Assembly: GCF_029589495.1 (NCBI RefSeq) | Contig: NZ_JAAIVF010000003.1 | Span: 62,001-126,000, forward strand | Length of the DNA: 64,000 nt | Direction: 5' to 3' | Origin: Speluncibacter jeojiensis | GTDB taxonomy: Bacteria; Actinomycetota; Actinomycetes; Mycobacteriales; Mycobacteriaceae | In this document: positions 56,468 through 63,497 of the stretch, in pieces | Numbering within the stretch: position 1 is the stretch's first letter | Layout: every line of letters begins with the position of its first letter | Translations under genes and position numbers: made by a program | Notes under the pieces: generated by a model | The model's input: only the letters and a program-made list of their open reading frames with translations | The model's database searches: none | What the model was told of the DNA's origin: nothing

Positions 56468-56493
56468 TCGGGCAGGGACCGCGGGTCCCCCGA
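56468..56493 (+). terminator. Hairpin at the end of the nuo operon
   Basis: Nested complementarity follows the nuoN stop within five bases: TCGG (56468-56471) with CCGA (56490-56493), and inside it GGGACC (56475-56480) with GGTCCC (56484-56489) around a 3-nt loop. There is no U-tract. Confidence 0.6.
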
Positions 56494-56539
56494 TCGCCGA
56501 TCCCTGGTGCGCCGCAGCGACGTCCGCCAGAATCGGTGA

Positions 56540-57304
56540 ATGCACATCAGCGGAAACACGATCTTCATCCCGGGTTCGACCAGCGGTATCGGACTGGCGC
56601 TGGCCCGGCGTCTGCAGGCCGAGGGCAACACGGTCATCATCGGTGGCCGCCGCACCGATCTGCTCGAGCAGATCGGGCGCGAGAACCCCGGCCTGCACAC
56701 GGTGGCCATCGACGTCGCCGAGCAGGCGAGCATCGACGCCGCAGCCGCGCAGGTGCTGTCCGCGCACCCCGATCTGAATGTCATCGTGGCGATGGCGGGG
56801 ATCATGCGCATCGAGGACTGGCACCGGCCAGAGTCGTTCCTCGCCTCCGCCGAGTCGATCATCACCACCAACGTGCTCGGTCCGATCCGCCTGATCGCCG
56901 CGTTCATCGAGCACCTGCGCTCCCGCCCGGAGGCCACCATCGTCACCGTGTCCTCCGGGCTGGCCTTCGTCCCGCTGCGGGTCACACCGAGCTACAACGC
57001 GTCCAAGGCCGCGATCCACATGCTCAGCGAGTCGATCCGGCTGCAACTGGCCGACACCGGAGTGCAGGTCGTCGAACTGGTGCCGCCGGCGGTGCGCACC
57101 GAGTTGCTCCCCGGCCAGCAGGACAGCGAGTTCGCGATGCCGCTGGACGAGTTCGTCGACGAGGTCGTCACCTTGCTGCGGGACCAGCCTGACGCGACGG
57201 AGATCCGGGTCGAGCGGGTCGAGTTCCTGCGCCATGCCGAGGCCCGCGGCGATTACGACCAGGTGGTCGCTTCGCTCAATGCCGCGGACCCGCACGGCAA
57301 CTAG
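56540..57304 (+). CDS. Short-chain dehydrogenase/reductase (DltE-like)
   Basis: The protein has 254 residues. The NAD(P)-binding motif is PGSTSGIGLALARRL, the second motif VIVAMAGIM (in place of NNAG), and the catalytic Ser, Tyr and Lys are in VTVSSGLAFVPLRVTPSYNASKAAI. The C-terminal region is typical of the DltE/YciK-type SDRs, with loss of the Asn of the NNAG motif. The start ATG 56540 lies 6 nt after CAGAAT and has no Shine-Dalgarno sequence, so it is probably leaderless. Substrate unknown. Confidence 0.88.
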   Translation: MHISGNTIFIPGSTSGIGLALARRLQAEGNTVIIGGRRTDLLEQIGRENPGLHTVAIDVAEQASIDAAAAQVLSAHPDLNVIVAMAGIMRIEDWHRPESFLASAESIITTNVLGPIRLIAAFIEHLRSRPEATIVTVSSGLAFVPLRVTPSYNASKAAIHMLSESIRLQLADTGVQVVELVPPAVRTELLPGQQDSEFAMPLDEFVDEVVTLLRDQPDATEIRVERVEFLRHAEARGDYDQVVASLNAADPHGN

Positions 57305-57315
57305 CACCCGCCCGG

Positions 57316-57341
57316 TGCCCGCCTCGGCGATGCGGCGGGCA
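57316..57341. terminator. Hairpin between convergent genes
   Basis: TGCCCGCC (57316-57323) pairs perfectly with GGCGGGCA (57334-57341) around a 10-nt loop. It is placed between the end of the SDR gene (57304) and the end of the adenosine-specific kinase gene (57363), and may work for both. Confidence 0.7.
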
Positions 57342-57362
57342 TCCCCTGCTTGGCGTCAACCC

Positions 57363-57845
57363 TCAGAGCTTGTAGCCAATGGTGCGCAGCAATGATTTGC
57401 GCTCCGCCACATCGGCGCTCGTCTCCACGCCGGCGGGAGGGCGACCGTCGATCACACCGGCGATGCCCCGGCCTCGGTCCGTCTCGACGACGATGATCTC
57501 CAGCGGGTTGGCCGTGGCGCAATAGATCCCGCACACCTCGGGCACCTGTTTGATCGTGTTCAGGACGTTGACCGGATAGCCGTCCTCCAAGAACACGAAG
57601 AACGAGTGGCCCGCGCCGACCGCGGCCGCGTTGCGCGTGGCCAGGTCGACGAGACGGTCGTCGTTGCCCGAACAGCGCACCAGGCGGGGTCCGGAGGCCT
57701 CGCAGAACGCCACACCGAACCTCAGGTGTGGCCCCACCCCCACCAGCGCCTCGTGCAGGTCTTCGACGGTCTTGATGAAGTGGGATTGCCCGACGATGAC
57801 GTTCATGTCGTCGGGCTTGTCGACCGCGACGATGTGCAACTCCAC
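57363..57845 (-). CDS. Adenosine-specific kinase family protein (PF04008-type)
   Basis: The protein has 160 residues, the usual length. The family pattern is recognisable: DDMNVIVGQSHFIKTVEDLHEALVGVGPHLRFGVAFCEASGPRLVRCSGNDDRLVDLA, then AGHSFFVFLEDGYPVNVLNTIKQVPEVCGIYCATANPLEIIVVETDRGRGIAGVIDG. The family is named from an archaeal protein with adenosine/ADP binding; the physiological role is unclear. GTG 57845 is preceded by GAGGAGG at proper distance, so the 35-codon upstream extension is not used. It is soluble, with no signal peptide. Confidence 0.85.
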   Translation of the reverse strand: MELHIVAVDKPDDMNVIVGQSHFIKTVEDLHEALVGVGPHLRFGVAFCEASGPRLVRCSGNDDRLVDLATRNAAAVGAGHSFFVFLEDGYPVNVLNTIKQVPEVCGIYCATANPLEIIVVETDRGRGIAGVIDGRPPAGVETSADVAERKSLLRTIGYKL

Positions 57846-57989
57846 GATGACCTCCTCAATTACCGGTGGACGAGCAGAGGACGTGCCCGTCAGTCTGCTC
57901 CGTCGCCGGTCGGGTCGGCAATGCCCGTCACGCCGCAGCAACCGAGGCACCGGTACCTCCCCCAGCGCACAGGGATCCCCAAGGATCGT

Positions 57990-58016
57990 TACCTACTGTC
58001 TCGGAAGTAGTAGGTA
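57990..58016. promoter_or_regulatory. Inverted repeat upstream of COG4705 gene
   Basis: TACCTACT (57990-57997) and AGTAGGTA (58009-58016) are perfect inverted arms with an 11-nt spacer, in a locally AT-richer stretch 38 bp before the start of the COG4705 gene. A regulatory-protein site or a leader hairpin are both possible. Confidence 0.5.
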
Positions 58017-58053
58017 GTCGGCGGTCGCCGCACCGCCGGGCGAAGGGAGCACC

Positions 58054-58896
58054 GTGACCGGCCCGATCCGCAGCTCGTCCACCGGCGACCGACCCGTCGA
58101 TCCGGTCGCCCGACCGGACCCGGCCGCGGTCGGCCGGTACGTCGCCGCGAAGGTCCCGGCGGTCACCGCCGCGTTCTGGATCATCAAGATCCTCACCACC
58201 GGCATGGGCGAGACCATCTCGGATTACCTTGTCTTCCACATGGACCCGGTGCTCGCGGTCGCCCTGACCGGGATCCTGCTCGCCGTGGCACTGGCGGCCC
58301 AGTTCGCGGTGCGCCGCTACCTCGCGGGCGTGTACTGGTTCGCCGTGGTGATGGTCAGCGTGTTCGGCACGATGGTCGCCGACGCGATCCACGTGGTGCT
58401 CGGCGTCCCCTACGTGGTGTCGGTGCTCGTGTTCGCGATCATGCTGACGATCGTGCTCGTGGCCTGGCACCGCAGCGAGAAGACGCTCTCGATCCACAGC
58501 ATCCACACGCCGCGCCGCGAGGCGTTCTACTGGCTGACGGTGGTGACGACGTTCGCGCTCGGCACCGCTGTCGGCGACATGACCGCGACCACGCTGCACC
58601 TGGGCTACCTCGCCTCGGGTCTGCTGTTCGCGGTCGTCATCGTCATCCCGTGGATCGCGCACGCCCGCTTCGGATTCGCCGCGGTGCCGGCGTTCTGGGC
58701 GGCCTACATCGTGACCCGACCGCTGGGCGCGTCGTTCTCGGACTGGGCCGCGGTCTCACACGAGCGCGGCGGCCTGAACCTGGGCACCGGCGCGGTCAGC
58801 ATCGCGCTCGCCATCGCGATCGCCGTGTGCGTGGGCTACCTGGCCGTCACCCACGCGGATGCGCAGCCGGCCGAGGTGGAGCCGCGCGTTCACTGA
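58054..58896 (+). CDS. COG4705/DUF347-type multipass membrane protein
   Basis: The protein has 280 residues with about eight transmembrane helices. The family's duplicated motif is visible: KVPAVTAAFWIIKILTTGMGETISDYLVFHMD in the first half and FYWLTVVTTFALGTAVGDMTATTLHLGYLASG in the second, with IVTRPLGASFSDWAAVS near the C-terminus. These proteins are predicted membrane-anchored regulators or transporters of unknown function. GTG 58054 has AAGGGAG at good distance. An inverted repeat lies just upstream. Confidence 0.85.
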   Translation: MTGPIRSSSTGDRPVDPVARPDPAAVGRYVAAKVPAVTAAFWIIKILTTGMGETISDYLVFHMDPVLAVALTGILLAVALAAQFAVRRYLAGVYWFAVVMVSVFGTMVADAIHVVLGVPYVVSVLVFAIMLTIVLVAWHRSEKTLSIHSIHTPRREAFYWLTVVTTFALGTAVGDMTATTLHLGYLASGLLFAVVIVIPWIAHARFGFAAVPAFWAAYIVTRPLGASFSDWAAVSHERGGLNLGTGAVSIALAIAIAVCVGYLAVTHADAQPAEVEPRVH

Positions 58897-58920
58897 GTCC
58901 GTGGAGTGGCGGTCACGGAT

Positions 58921-59108
58921 TCAGTGAACACGGACGGGGTACCGCGGGTGCAGGGCGCGGCGTCCCTGGATGACGATCGGATCGTCGAGGAGCTGGTGGC
59001 CCGTGCCGGTTTCGCGAAGTACGGGATCCCCTCGCCGAACAGCACCGGCACGAGGCTGACGCACACCTCGTCGACCACACCGAGGGCGAGCGCACAGAGT
59101 CCGGGCAC
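58921..59108 (-). pseudogene. Remnant of a dihydrofolate-reductase-family (RibD C-terminal) gene
   Basis: Two frames on the minus strand together give the end of a RibD-C/DHFR-like protein. One frame reads ALALGVVDEVCVSLVPVLFGEGIPYFAKPAR, and the sequence then continues in another frame as LLDDPIVIQGRRALHPRYPVR followed by a stop at 58921. The join requires a frameshift near 59,005. The N-terminal part of the enzyme (NADPH-binding region) is missing altogether. This is therefore a decayed fragment between the COG4705 gene and ctpJ. The left boundary of homology is approximate. Confidence 0.65.
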
Positions 59109-59141
59109 AGATTCTCGAGCGGCGAGCCACTCACGGCCGGT

Positions 59142-61100
59142 TCACACCGCGCGCCAGGCCTTCCGTCGGAGCAGGCGGAGTCCGTTGAGGCCGACGATGA
59201 TCGTCGACCCCTCGTGGCCGGCGACGCCGAGCGGCAGCGGAAGGTGCCCGGTCAGGTCCCAGATCACCAGTGCCGCGATGAAACCGGCCGCGATGACCAG
59301 GTTCGCTGCGACGACCCGTTTGGCGCGCCGCGACAACGCGATCACCGCCGGGATCGCGGCGAGTTCGTCGCGGACGATCACCGCGTCCGCGGTGTGCAGG
59401 GTCAGGTCGGCACCGGCCCGGCCCATCGCGATGCCGGTGTGCGCGGCCGCCAGCGCGGGGGCGTCGTTGACGCCGTCGCCGACGACGAGCACCCGGTGCC
59501 CCGCCGACTCGAGCTCCCGCACGGCGGCGACCTTCGCGTCCGGCAGCAGGCCCGGCCGCACATCGGTGATCGCGATCTGCCGGGCGAGGTTCTCTGCCGC
59601 GGCGCGATTGTCGCCCGTCAGCAGCACCGGTCCGGCGCCCGTCAGCGCGGTCAGTGCGGCGGTGGTGGCCGCGGCGCCGGGGCGCAGCCGGTCGGCGAGT
59701 GCGAGCACCCCGGCGGGGGCGCCGTCGACGGTGACGATCACCGCGGTGCGCCCGCCCGCCTCGAGCTCCGCGACGATCGCGGCGGCGTCGCCGGACAGAT
59801 CGTGGGGACCGGCGACCTCGATCCGCCGGCCCCCGACGGTGGCGGTCACCCCGCGGCCGGGTAGCGACGCGAACTCCGCCACGGGGCCGAGCGTGAGGTC
59901 GCGGTCGCGGGCTGCCGCGACGACGGCGCGGCCGAGCGGATGCTCGCTGGGCCGCTCCGCGGAGGCGGCCAGGCGCAGCAACTCGGCCTCCTCGAACGAG
60001 GCGTCCGGCAGTGCCTCGACCGCAGTCAGCCGCGGGGTGCCCTCGGTGAGGGTGCCGGTCTTGTCGAAGGCGACGACGTCGGTCTGGCCGAGCCGTTCCA
60101 TCACCACGGCGGACTTCACGAGCACTCCGTGGCGGCCGGCGTTCGCGATCGCCGAGAGCAGCGGCGGCATCGTCGCGAGCACCACCGCGCACGGCGAGGC
60201 GACGATCATGAACGTCATCGCCCGCAGCAATGTCGGCTCGAATGCCGCGCCGAACGCGAGCGGCAGGGCGAACAACGCGAGGGTCGCGACGACGACGCCG
60301 ATCGAGTAGCGCTGCTCGACCTTCTCGATGAACAGTTGGGTGCGGGCCTTGGTGTCCGACGCCTGCCGCACCAGCGCGACGATCCGCGCGATGACGGTGT
60401 CGGCGGGATCGCGCTCGACGCGGACGGTCAGCGCGCCGGTGGTGTTGACGGTGCCGGCGAACACGTCGTCGCCGGCCGTCTTGGCCACCGGCAGCGGTTC
60501 CCCGGTGATCGAAGCCTGGTCGACCTCGCTCGACCCGGCCACGACCAGTCCGTCGGCGCCGATCCGCTCGCCGGGACGCACCAGCACGATCTGCCCGACC
60601 CGCAGGGAGGCGGTGTCGACGCGCTGCTCACCGTCCCCGTCGAGAACCGTGGCCTGCTCCGGCGCGAGGTCGAGCAGGTCGCCGACGGCGTCCTCGGTGC
60701 GTTGCGTCGCGACCGCCTCCAGCGCGCCCGAGGTCGCGAAGATGACGATCAGCAGCGCGCCGTCGAGGACCTGCCCGATCGCCGCCGCGCCGATCGCCGC
60801 GACGATCATCAGCAGGTCCACGTCCAGGGTCTTCTCGCGTAGTGCCCGCAGGCCCGCGAGGGCCGGCTCCCAGCCGCCGGCGGCGTAGCAGGCCAGATAC
60901 AACGCCCAGCACGCCCACGCCGGCCCGCCCGCGAACTGCACCATCAATCCGGCGAGGAACAGCACGGTCGCCGCGGCGGCCCAGCGCACCTCGGGGACCC
61001 GCCACATCCGCCCCCACCGCGGCCCGGCCGGCACAACGTGCACAGAGGCGCCGACCGCCGCCGAGGTGGGTGCCGGAGCGGTTGTCGGGGGCGGGGCCAT
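59142..61100 (-). CDS. ctpJ: P1B-4-type metal-exporting ATPase (CtpJ-like)
   Basis: The protein has 652 residues. P-type ATPase motifs in order: SITGEPLP (actuator), SPC at residues 302-304 in the membrane metal site, DKTGT with phosphorylated Asp346, SEHPLG in the nucleotide domain, GDGVNDAPAL, and HEGST at 629-633. SPC plus HEGxT marks P1B-4 pumps for Co2+, Ni2+, Fe2+ or Zn2+; there is no N-terminal heavy-metal-associated domain. ATG 61100 has GGAGG seven nt upstream. It diverges from an NmtR-like regulator, the same arrangement as M. tuberculosis nmtR/ctpJ. Role: efflux of cobalt and/or nickel. Confidence 0.9.
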   Translation of the reverse strand: MAPPPTTAPAPTSAAVGASVHVVPAGPRWGRMWRVPEVRWAAAATVLFLAGLMVQFAGGPAWACWALYLACYAAGGWEPALAGLRALREKTLDVDLLMIVAAIGAAAIGQVLDGALLIVIFATSGALEAVATQRTEDAVGDLLDLAPEQATVLDGDGEQRVDTASLRVGQIVLVRPGERIGADGLVVAGSSEVDQASITGEPLPVAKTAGDDVFAGTVNTTGALTVRVERDPADTVIARIVALVRQASDTKARTQLFIEKVEQRYSIGVVVATLALFALPLAFGAAFEPTLLRAMTFMIVASPCAVVLATMPPLLSAIANAGRHGVLVKSAVVMERLGQTDVVAFDKTGTLTEGTPRLTAVEALPDASFEEAELLRLAASAERPSEHPLGRAVVAAARDRDLTLGPVAEFASLPGRGVTATVGGRRIEVAGPHDLSGDAAAIVAELEAGGRTAVIVTVDGAPAGVLALADRLRPGAAATTAALTALTGAGPVLLTGDNRAAAENLARQIAITDVRPGLLPDAKVAAVRELESAGHRVLVVGDGVNDAPALAAAHTGIAMGRAGADLTLHTADAVIVRDELAAIPAVIALSRRAKRVVAANLVIAAGFIAALVIWDLTGHLPLPLGVAGHEGSTIIVGLNGLRLLRRKAWRAV

Positions 61101-61163
61101 CGGAATCCTCCAGGGTCGGGCGCGCCCTCGCTTTCGGGCGTCATCCTCGCCATTAGAGCACAA

Positions 61164-61179
61164 ATGAAGATCTCTTCAT
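61164..61179. promoter_or_regulatory. Palindromic operator candidate for NmtR
   Basis: ATGAAGA-TC-TCTTCAT is a 7-2-7 inverted repeat between the divergent ctpJ (start 61100) and nmtR (start 61207) genes. It covers the region just upstream of the nmtR -10 hexamer TAGAAT (61194-61199), suited to repression of both genes. ArsR-family operators have this size. Confidence 0.65.
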
Positions 61180-61206
61180 GTGTGACGTAGGTTTAGAATT
61201 CGTGCC

Positions 61207-61563
61207 ATGGGTCATGGCGTGCAAGGCAAGGTGACGTCGGCGGCGGCGCTGGATGCGGCCTCGGCCGCGACGGTCGCGGAGACGTTGCAGGCGTTGGCGA
61301 CGCCGAGCCGGCTGCTGATGCTCACCCGCTTGCGGCAGGGGCCGTGCTCGGTCGGCGAACTGGCCGACGCGGTCGGCATGGAGCAATCGGCGGTCTCGCA
61401 CCAGTTGCGGCTGCTGCGCGCGCTCGGACTGGTCACCGGCACCCGATCCGGGCGCAGCATCGTCTACAGCCTCTACGACAACCACGTCGCCGAACTGCTC
61501 GACCACGCCGTCTATCACATCGAGCACCTGCGGCTGGGCCTGCACGACGAGGGCACCGCCTGA
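61207..61563 (+). CDS. nmtR: Nickel/cobalt-sensing ArsR-family repressor (NmtR)
   Basis: The protein has 118 residues and is highly similar to M. tuberculosis NmtR over its length: MGHGV at the N-terminus (Gly2 and His3 metal ligands), LQALATPSRLLMLTRLRQGP, the recognition helix GMEQSAVSHQLRLLRALGLV, and the wing GRSIVYSLYD. The alpha-5 ligands Asp91, His93, His104 and His107 fall at exactly the NmtR positions, while His109 is Arg. Loss of Ni/Co binding is not expected, but affinity may differ. ATG 61207 lies 7 nt after TAGAAT, so the mRNA is probably leaderless. It represses itself and ctpJ until metal binds. Confidence 0.92.
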   Translation: MGHGVQGKVTSAAALDAASAATVAETLQALATPSRLLMLTRLRQGPCSVGELADAVGMEQSAVSHQLRLLRALGLVTGTRSGRSIVYSLYDNHVAELLDHAVYHIEHLRLGLHDEGTA

Positions 61564-61695
61564 CCGACCCCGTCACGGCCGGCGCCGGCTTCAGCGCGCC
61601 CTCAGCCGGGCACAGCGCCCTCTCAGCGACCGCTCGGCATCGTTGCGGGCAGTCCGATCGAACCCGACGGACGACCCTCGACGAAAGGACGATCG

Positions 61696-61992
61696 ATGCC
61701 CAAGCTCACCGTCTCCCGTAAGGTCGTCGCCGCGGCGGCCACCGTGCTCGCGCTCGGCGGCGTCGGCGCCGGAGTGGCCACCGCCGCAACCCTTTCCACC
61801 GGCTCCACCGGTCCGTCGCACCACCTCTCCTCGCAGGTGGACACGCCGGAGCCGGGCGACACCCCGGACCAGCCGGGCGTCGCCGACCAACAGGACCAGC
61901 GCGGCCCCGGCGACACCGCCGATCATCACGGTCAGGTCGACACCCCCGAGCCGGGCGACACCCCGGACCAGCCGGGCCAGGCCGCGAACTGA
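61696..61992 (+). CDS. Small exported protein with tandem acidic repeats
   Basis: The protein has 98 residues. A signal peptide (KVVAAAATVLALGGVGAGVATA, cleavage near residue 31) leaves a mature chain of about 67 residues dominated by Pro, Asp, Gly and Gln. The 15-residue unit QVDTPEPGDTPDQPG occurs twice (47-61 and 80-94), with two short His pairs (SHHL and DHHG) that could bind metal. AAAGGA precedes the ATG. It lies 98 nt upstream of a sensor histidine kinase in the same direction and may be its ligand or target. No family recognised. Confidence 0.6.
   Translation: MPKLTVSRKVVAAAATVLALGGVGAGVATAATLSTGSTGPSHHLSSQVDTPEPGDTPDQPGVADQQDQRGPGDTADHHGQVDTPEPGDTPDQPGQAAN
61834..61977 (+). repeat. 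Two near-identical 45-bp repeats in the small exported protein gene
   Basis: Positions 61834-61878 and 61933-61977 encode the same 15 residues with only a few base changes, 99 bp apart. Recombination between them could delete or duplicate the unit in frame. Confidence 0.8.
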
Positions 61993-62090
61993 CCACGAAC
62001 CCCCGTGGCGCGGCGCCGATCCCCCGACCCGCCCGGTCGGGGGATCGGTCATGTCCGCCTCCGACGATCCACAGAGGGGAGAATGCCCGG

Positions 62091-63497
62091 GTGACGACGA
62101 ATCGACTGCCGGAGCCGTTGCGCCCGTCGCGCTGGCCGCTGCGGGTGCGCTCGGCGCTGGCGGCGGCCGTGGTGGTCGGACTGGCCCTGCTGGTCGGCGC
62201 CGGCGCGCTGCTGTGGATGCTCGACCGCTCCCTGGTCGGCGCGGTGGACTCGGCGGCGACCGCACGGGCGACCGACATCGCCAACCAGCTCACCCACGAC
62301 AGTCCCGCCGACCTCGACGCCGCGCTGTTCACCACCGACAGCCGGATCTCCGGGGTGCAGATCGTTTCTCCGTCCGGACAGGTCGTGCGCACCTCCAGCC
62401 AATCGTGGCGCGCCCCGCTGATCGACCTGCGACTCGATCCCGGCCAGGCACCGGTGAGCGGCGTGAGCGCCACATCCGGGCCGGAGTCGGACCTGCGGGT
62501 CTCGGCACGGCCGGCGGTGTCGACGACGGGGCCGGTGACGGTGCTGGTGGCGGCGAGCAAGGAGTCCGTCGAGACCACGCTGATCACGGTGGCGGTGCTG
62601 CTGGCGGTCGGCGGGCCGCTGATCGTGCTGGTGGCCGCGGCCGCGACCTGGGCGCTCGTCGGCCGCTCGCTGGGCTCGGTCGAAGCGATCCGCTCGCAGG
62701 TCGCCGCGATCGGCGCGGCCCAGTTGTCCGAACGGGTACCCGTTCCCCCGGCGCGGGACGAGATCGCGCGCCTGGCGACGACGATGAACGCGATGCTCGC
62801 CCGCATCGAGGCCGGGCACCTGGCCCAGCGCCGCTTCGTCGGCGACGCCTCACACGAACTGCGCAGCCCGCTGGCGACGCTGACCGCCGCGCTCGAGGTG
62901 GCCCGCGAACGGCCCGAGGCCTTCGACCGCGCCCTGCTCACCGACACACTGCTTCCGGAAACCGAACGCATGCGCGACCTCGTCGAGGACCTGCTCATCC
63001 TCGCCCGCGCCGACGAGACCGGCATCGCGCTGCGCGTCGGCGACGTCGACCTCGACGATCTCGCCGATGGCGAGGCCCGCCGGCTACGCCTGCGCGGCGA
63101 CGTCACCGTCCACACCGTCACCGCGCCCGTCCGGATCCGCGGCGACCGCGAACGCCTGGCCCGTGTCGTGCGCAACCTCGTCGACAATGCCGCGGCGCAC
63201 GCGGCGTCGACGGTGGCGTTGACCACCGAGACGAGCGAGCCGACCGCCCGCATCGTCGTCGACGACGACGGGCCCGGCATCCCGGACTCCGAGCGAGAGC
63301 GGGTGTTCGAACGGTTCGTGCGCCTGCAGGACGACCGCTCCCGCGCCACCGGCGGCAGCGGTCTGGGGCTGGCCATCGTCACCGAAATCGTTGCCGCCCA
63401 CGGCGGATCGGTGACCATCGGCGACTCCCCACTCGGTGGTGCGCGCTTCGTGGTCGAACTTCCGTCGGAAGGTCCCGATCACCGCTCGGCGAGCTGA
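62091..63497 (+). CDS. Two-component sensor histidine kinase
   Basis: The protein has 468 residues. Two membrane helices (about residues 19-42 and 164-189) flank an extracytoplasmic sensor domain of about 120 residues with no obvious ligand motif. A HAMP linker is followed by the phosphorylated His255 in FVGDASHELRSPLATL, and the ATPase domain with VRNLVDNAAAHA (N box), VDDDGPGIPD (G1), FERFVRL (F) and GGSGLGLAIV (G2). GTG 62091 is chosen; AGAGGGGAG lies 11 nt upstream. Unusually, it converges with the neighbouring response-regulator gene, overlapping it by 19 nt at the 3' ends. Confidence 0.92.
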   Translation: MTTNRLPEPLRPSRWPLRVRSALAAAVVVGLALLVGAGALLWMLDRSLVGAVDSAATARATDIANQLTHDSPADLDAALFTTDSRISGVQIVSPSGQVVRTSSQSWRAPLIDLRLDPGQAPVSGVSATSGPESDLRVSARPAVSTTGPVTVLVAASKESVETTLITVAVLLAVGGPLIVLVAAAATWALVGRSLGSVEAIRSQVAAIGAAQLSERVPVPPARDEIARLATTMNAMLARIEAGHLAQRRFVGDASHELRSPLATLTAALEVARERPEAFDRALLTDTLLPETERMRDLVEDLLILARADETGIALRVGDVDLDDLADGEARRLRLRGDVTVHTVTAPVRIRGDRERLARVVRNLVDNAAAHAASTVALTTETSEPTARIVVDDDGPGIPDSERERVFERFVRLQDDRSRATGGSGLGLAIVTEIVAAHGGSVTIGDSPLGGARFVVELPSEGPDHRSAS

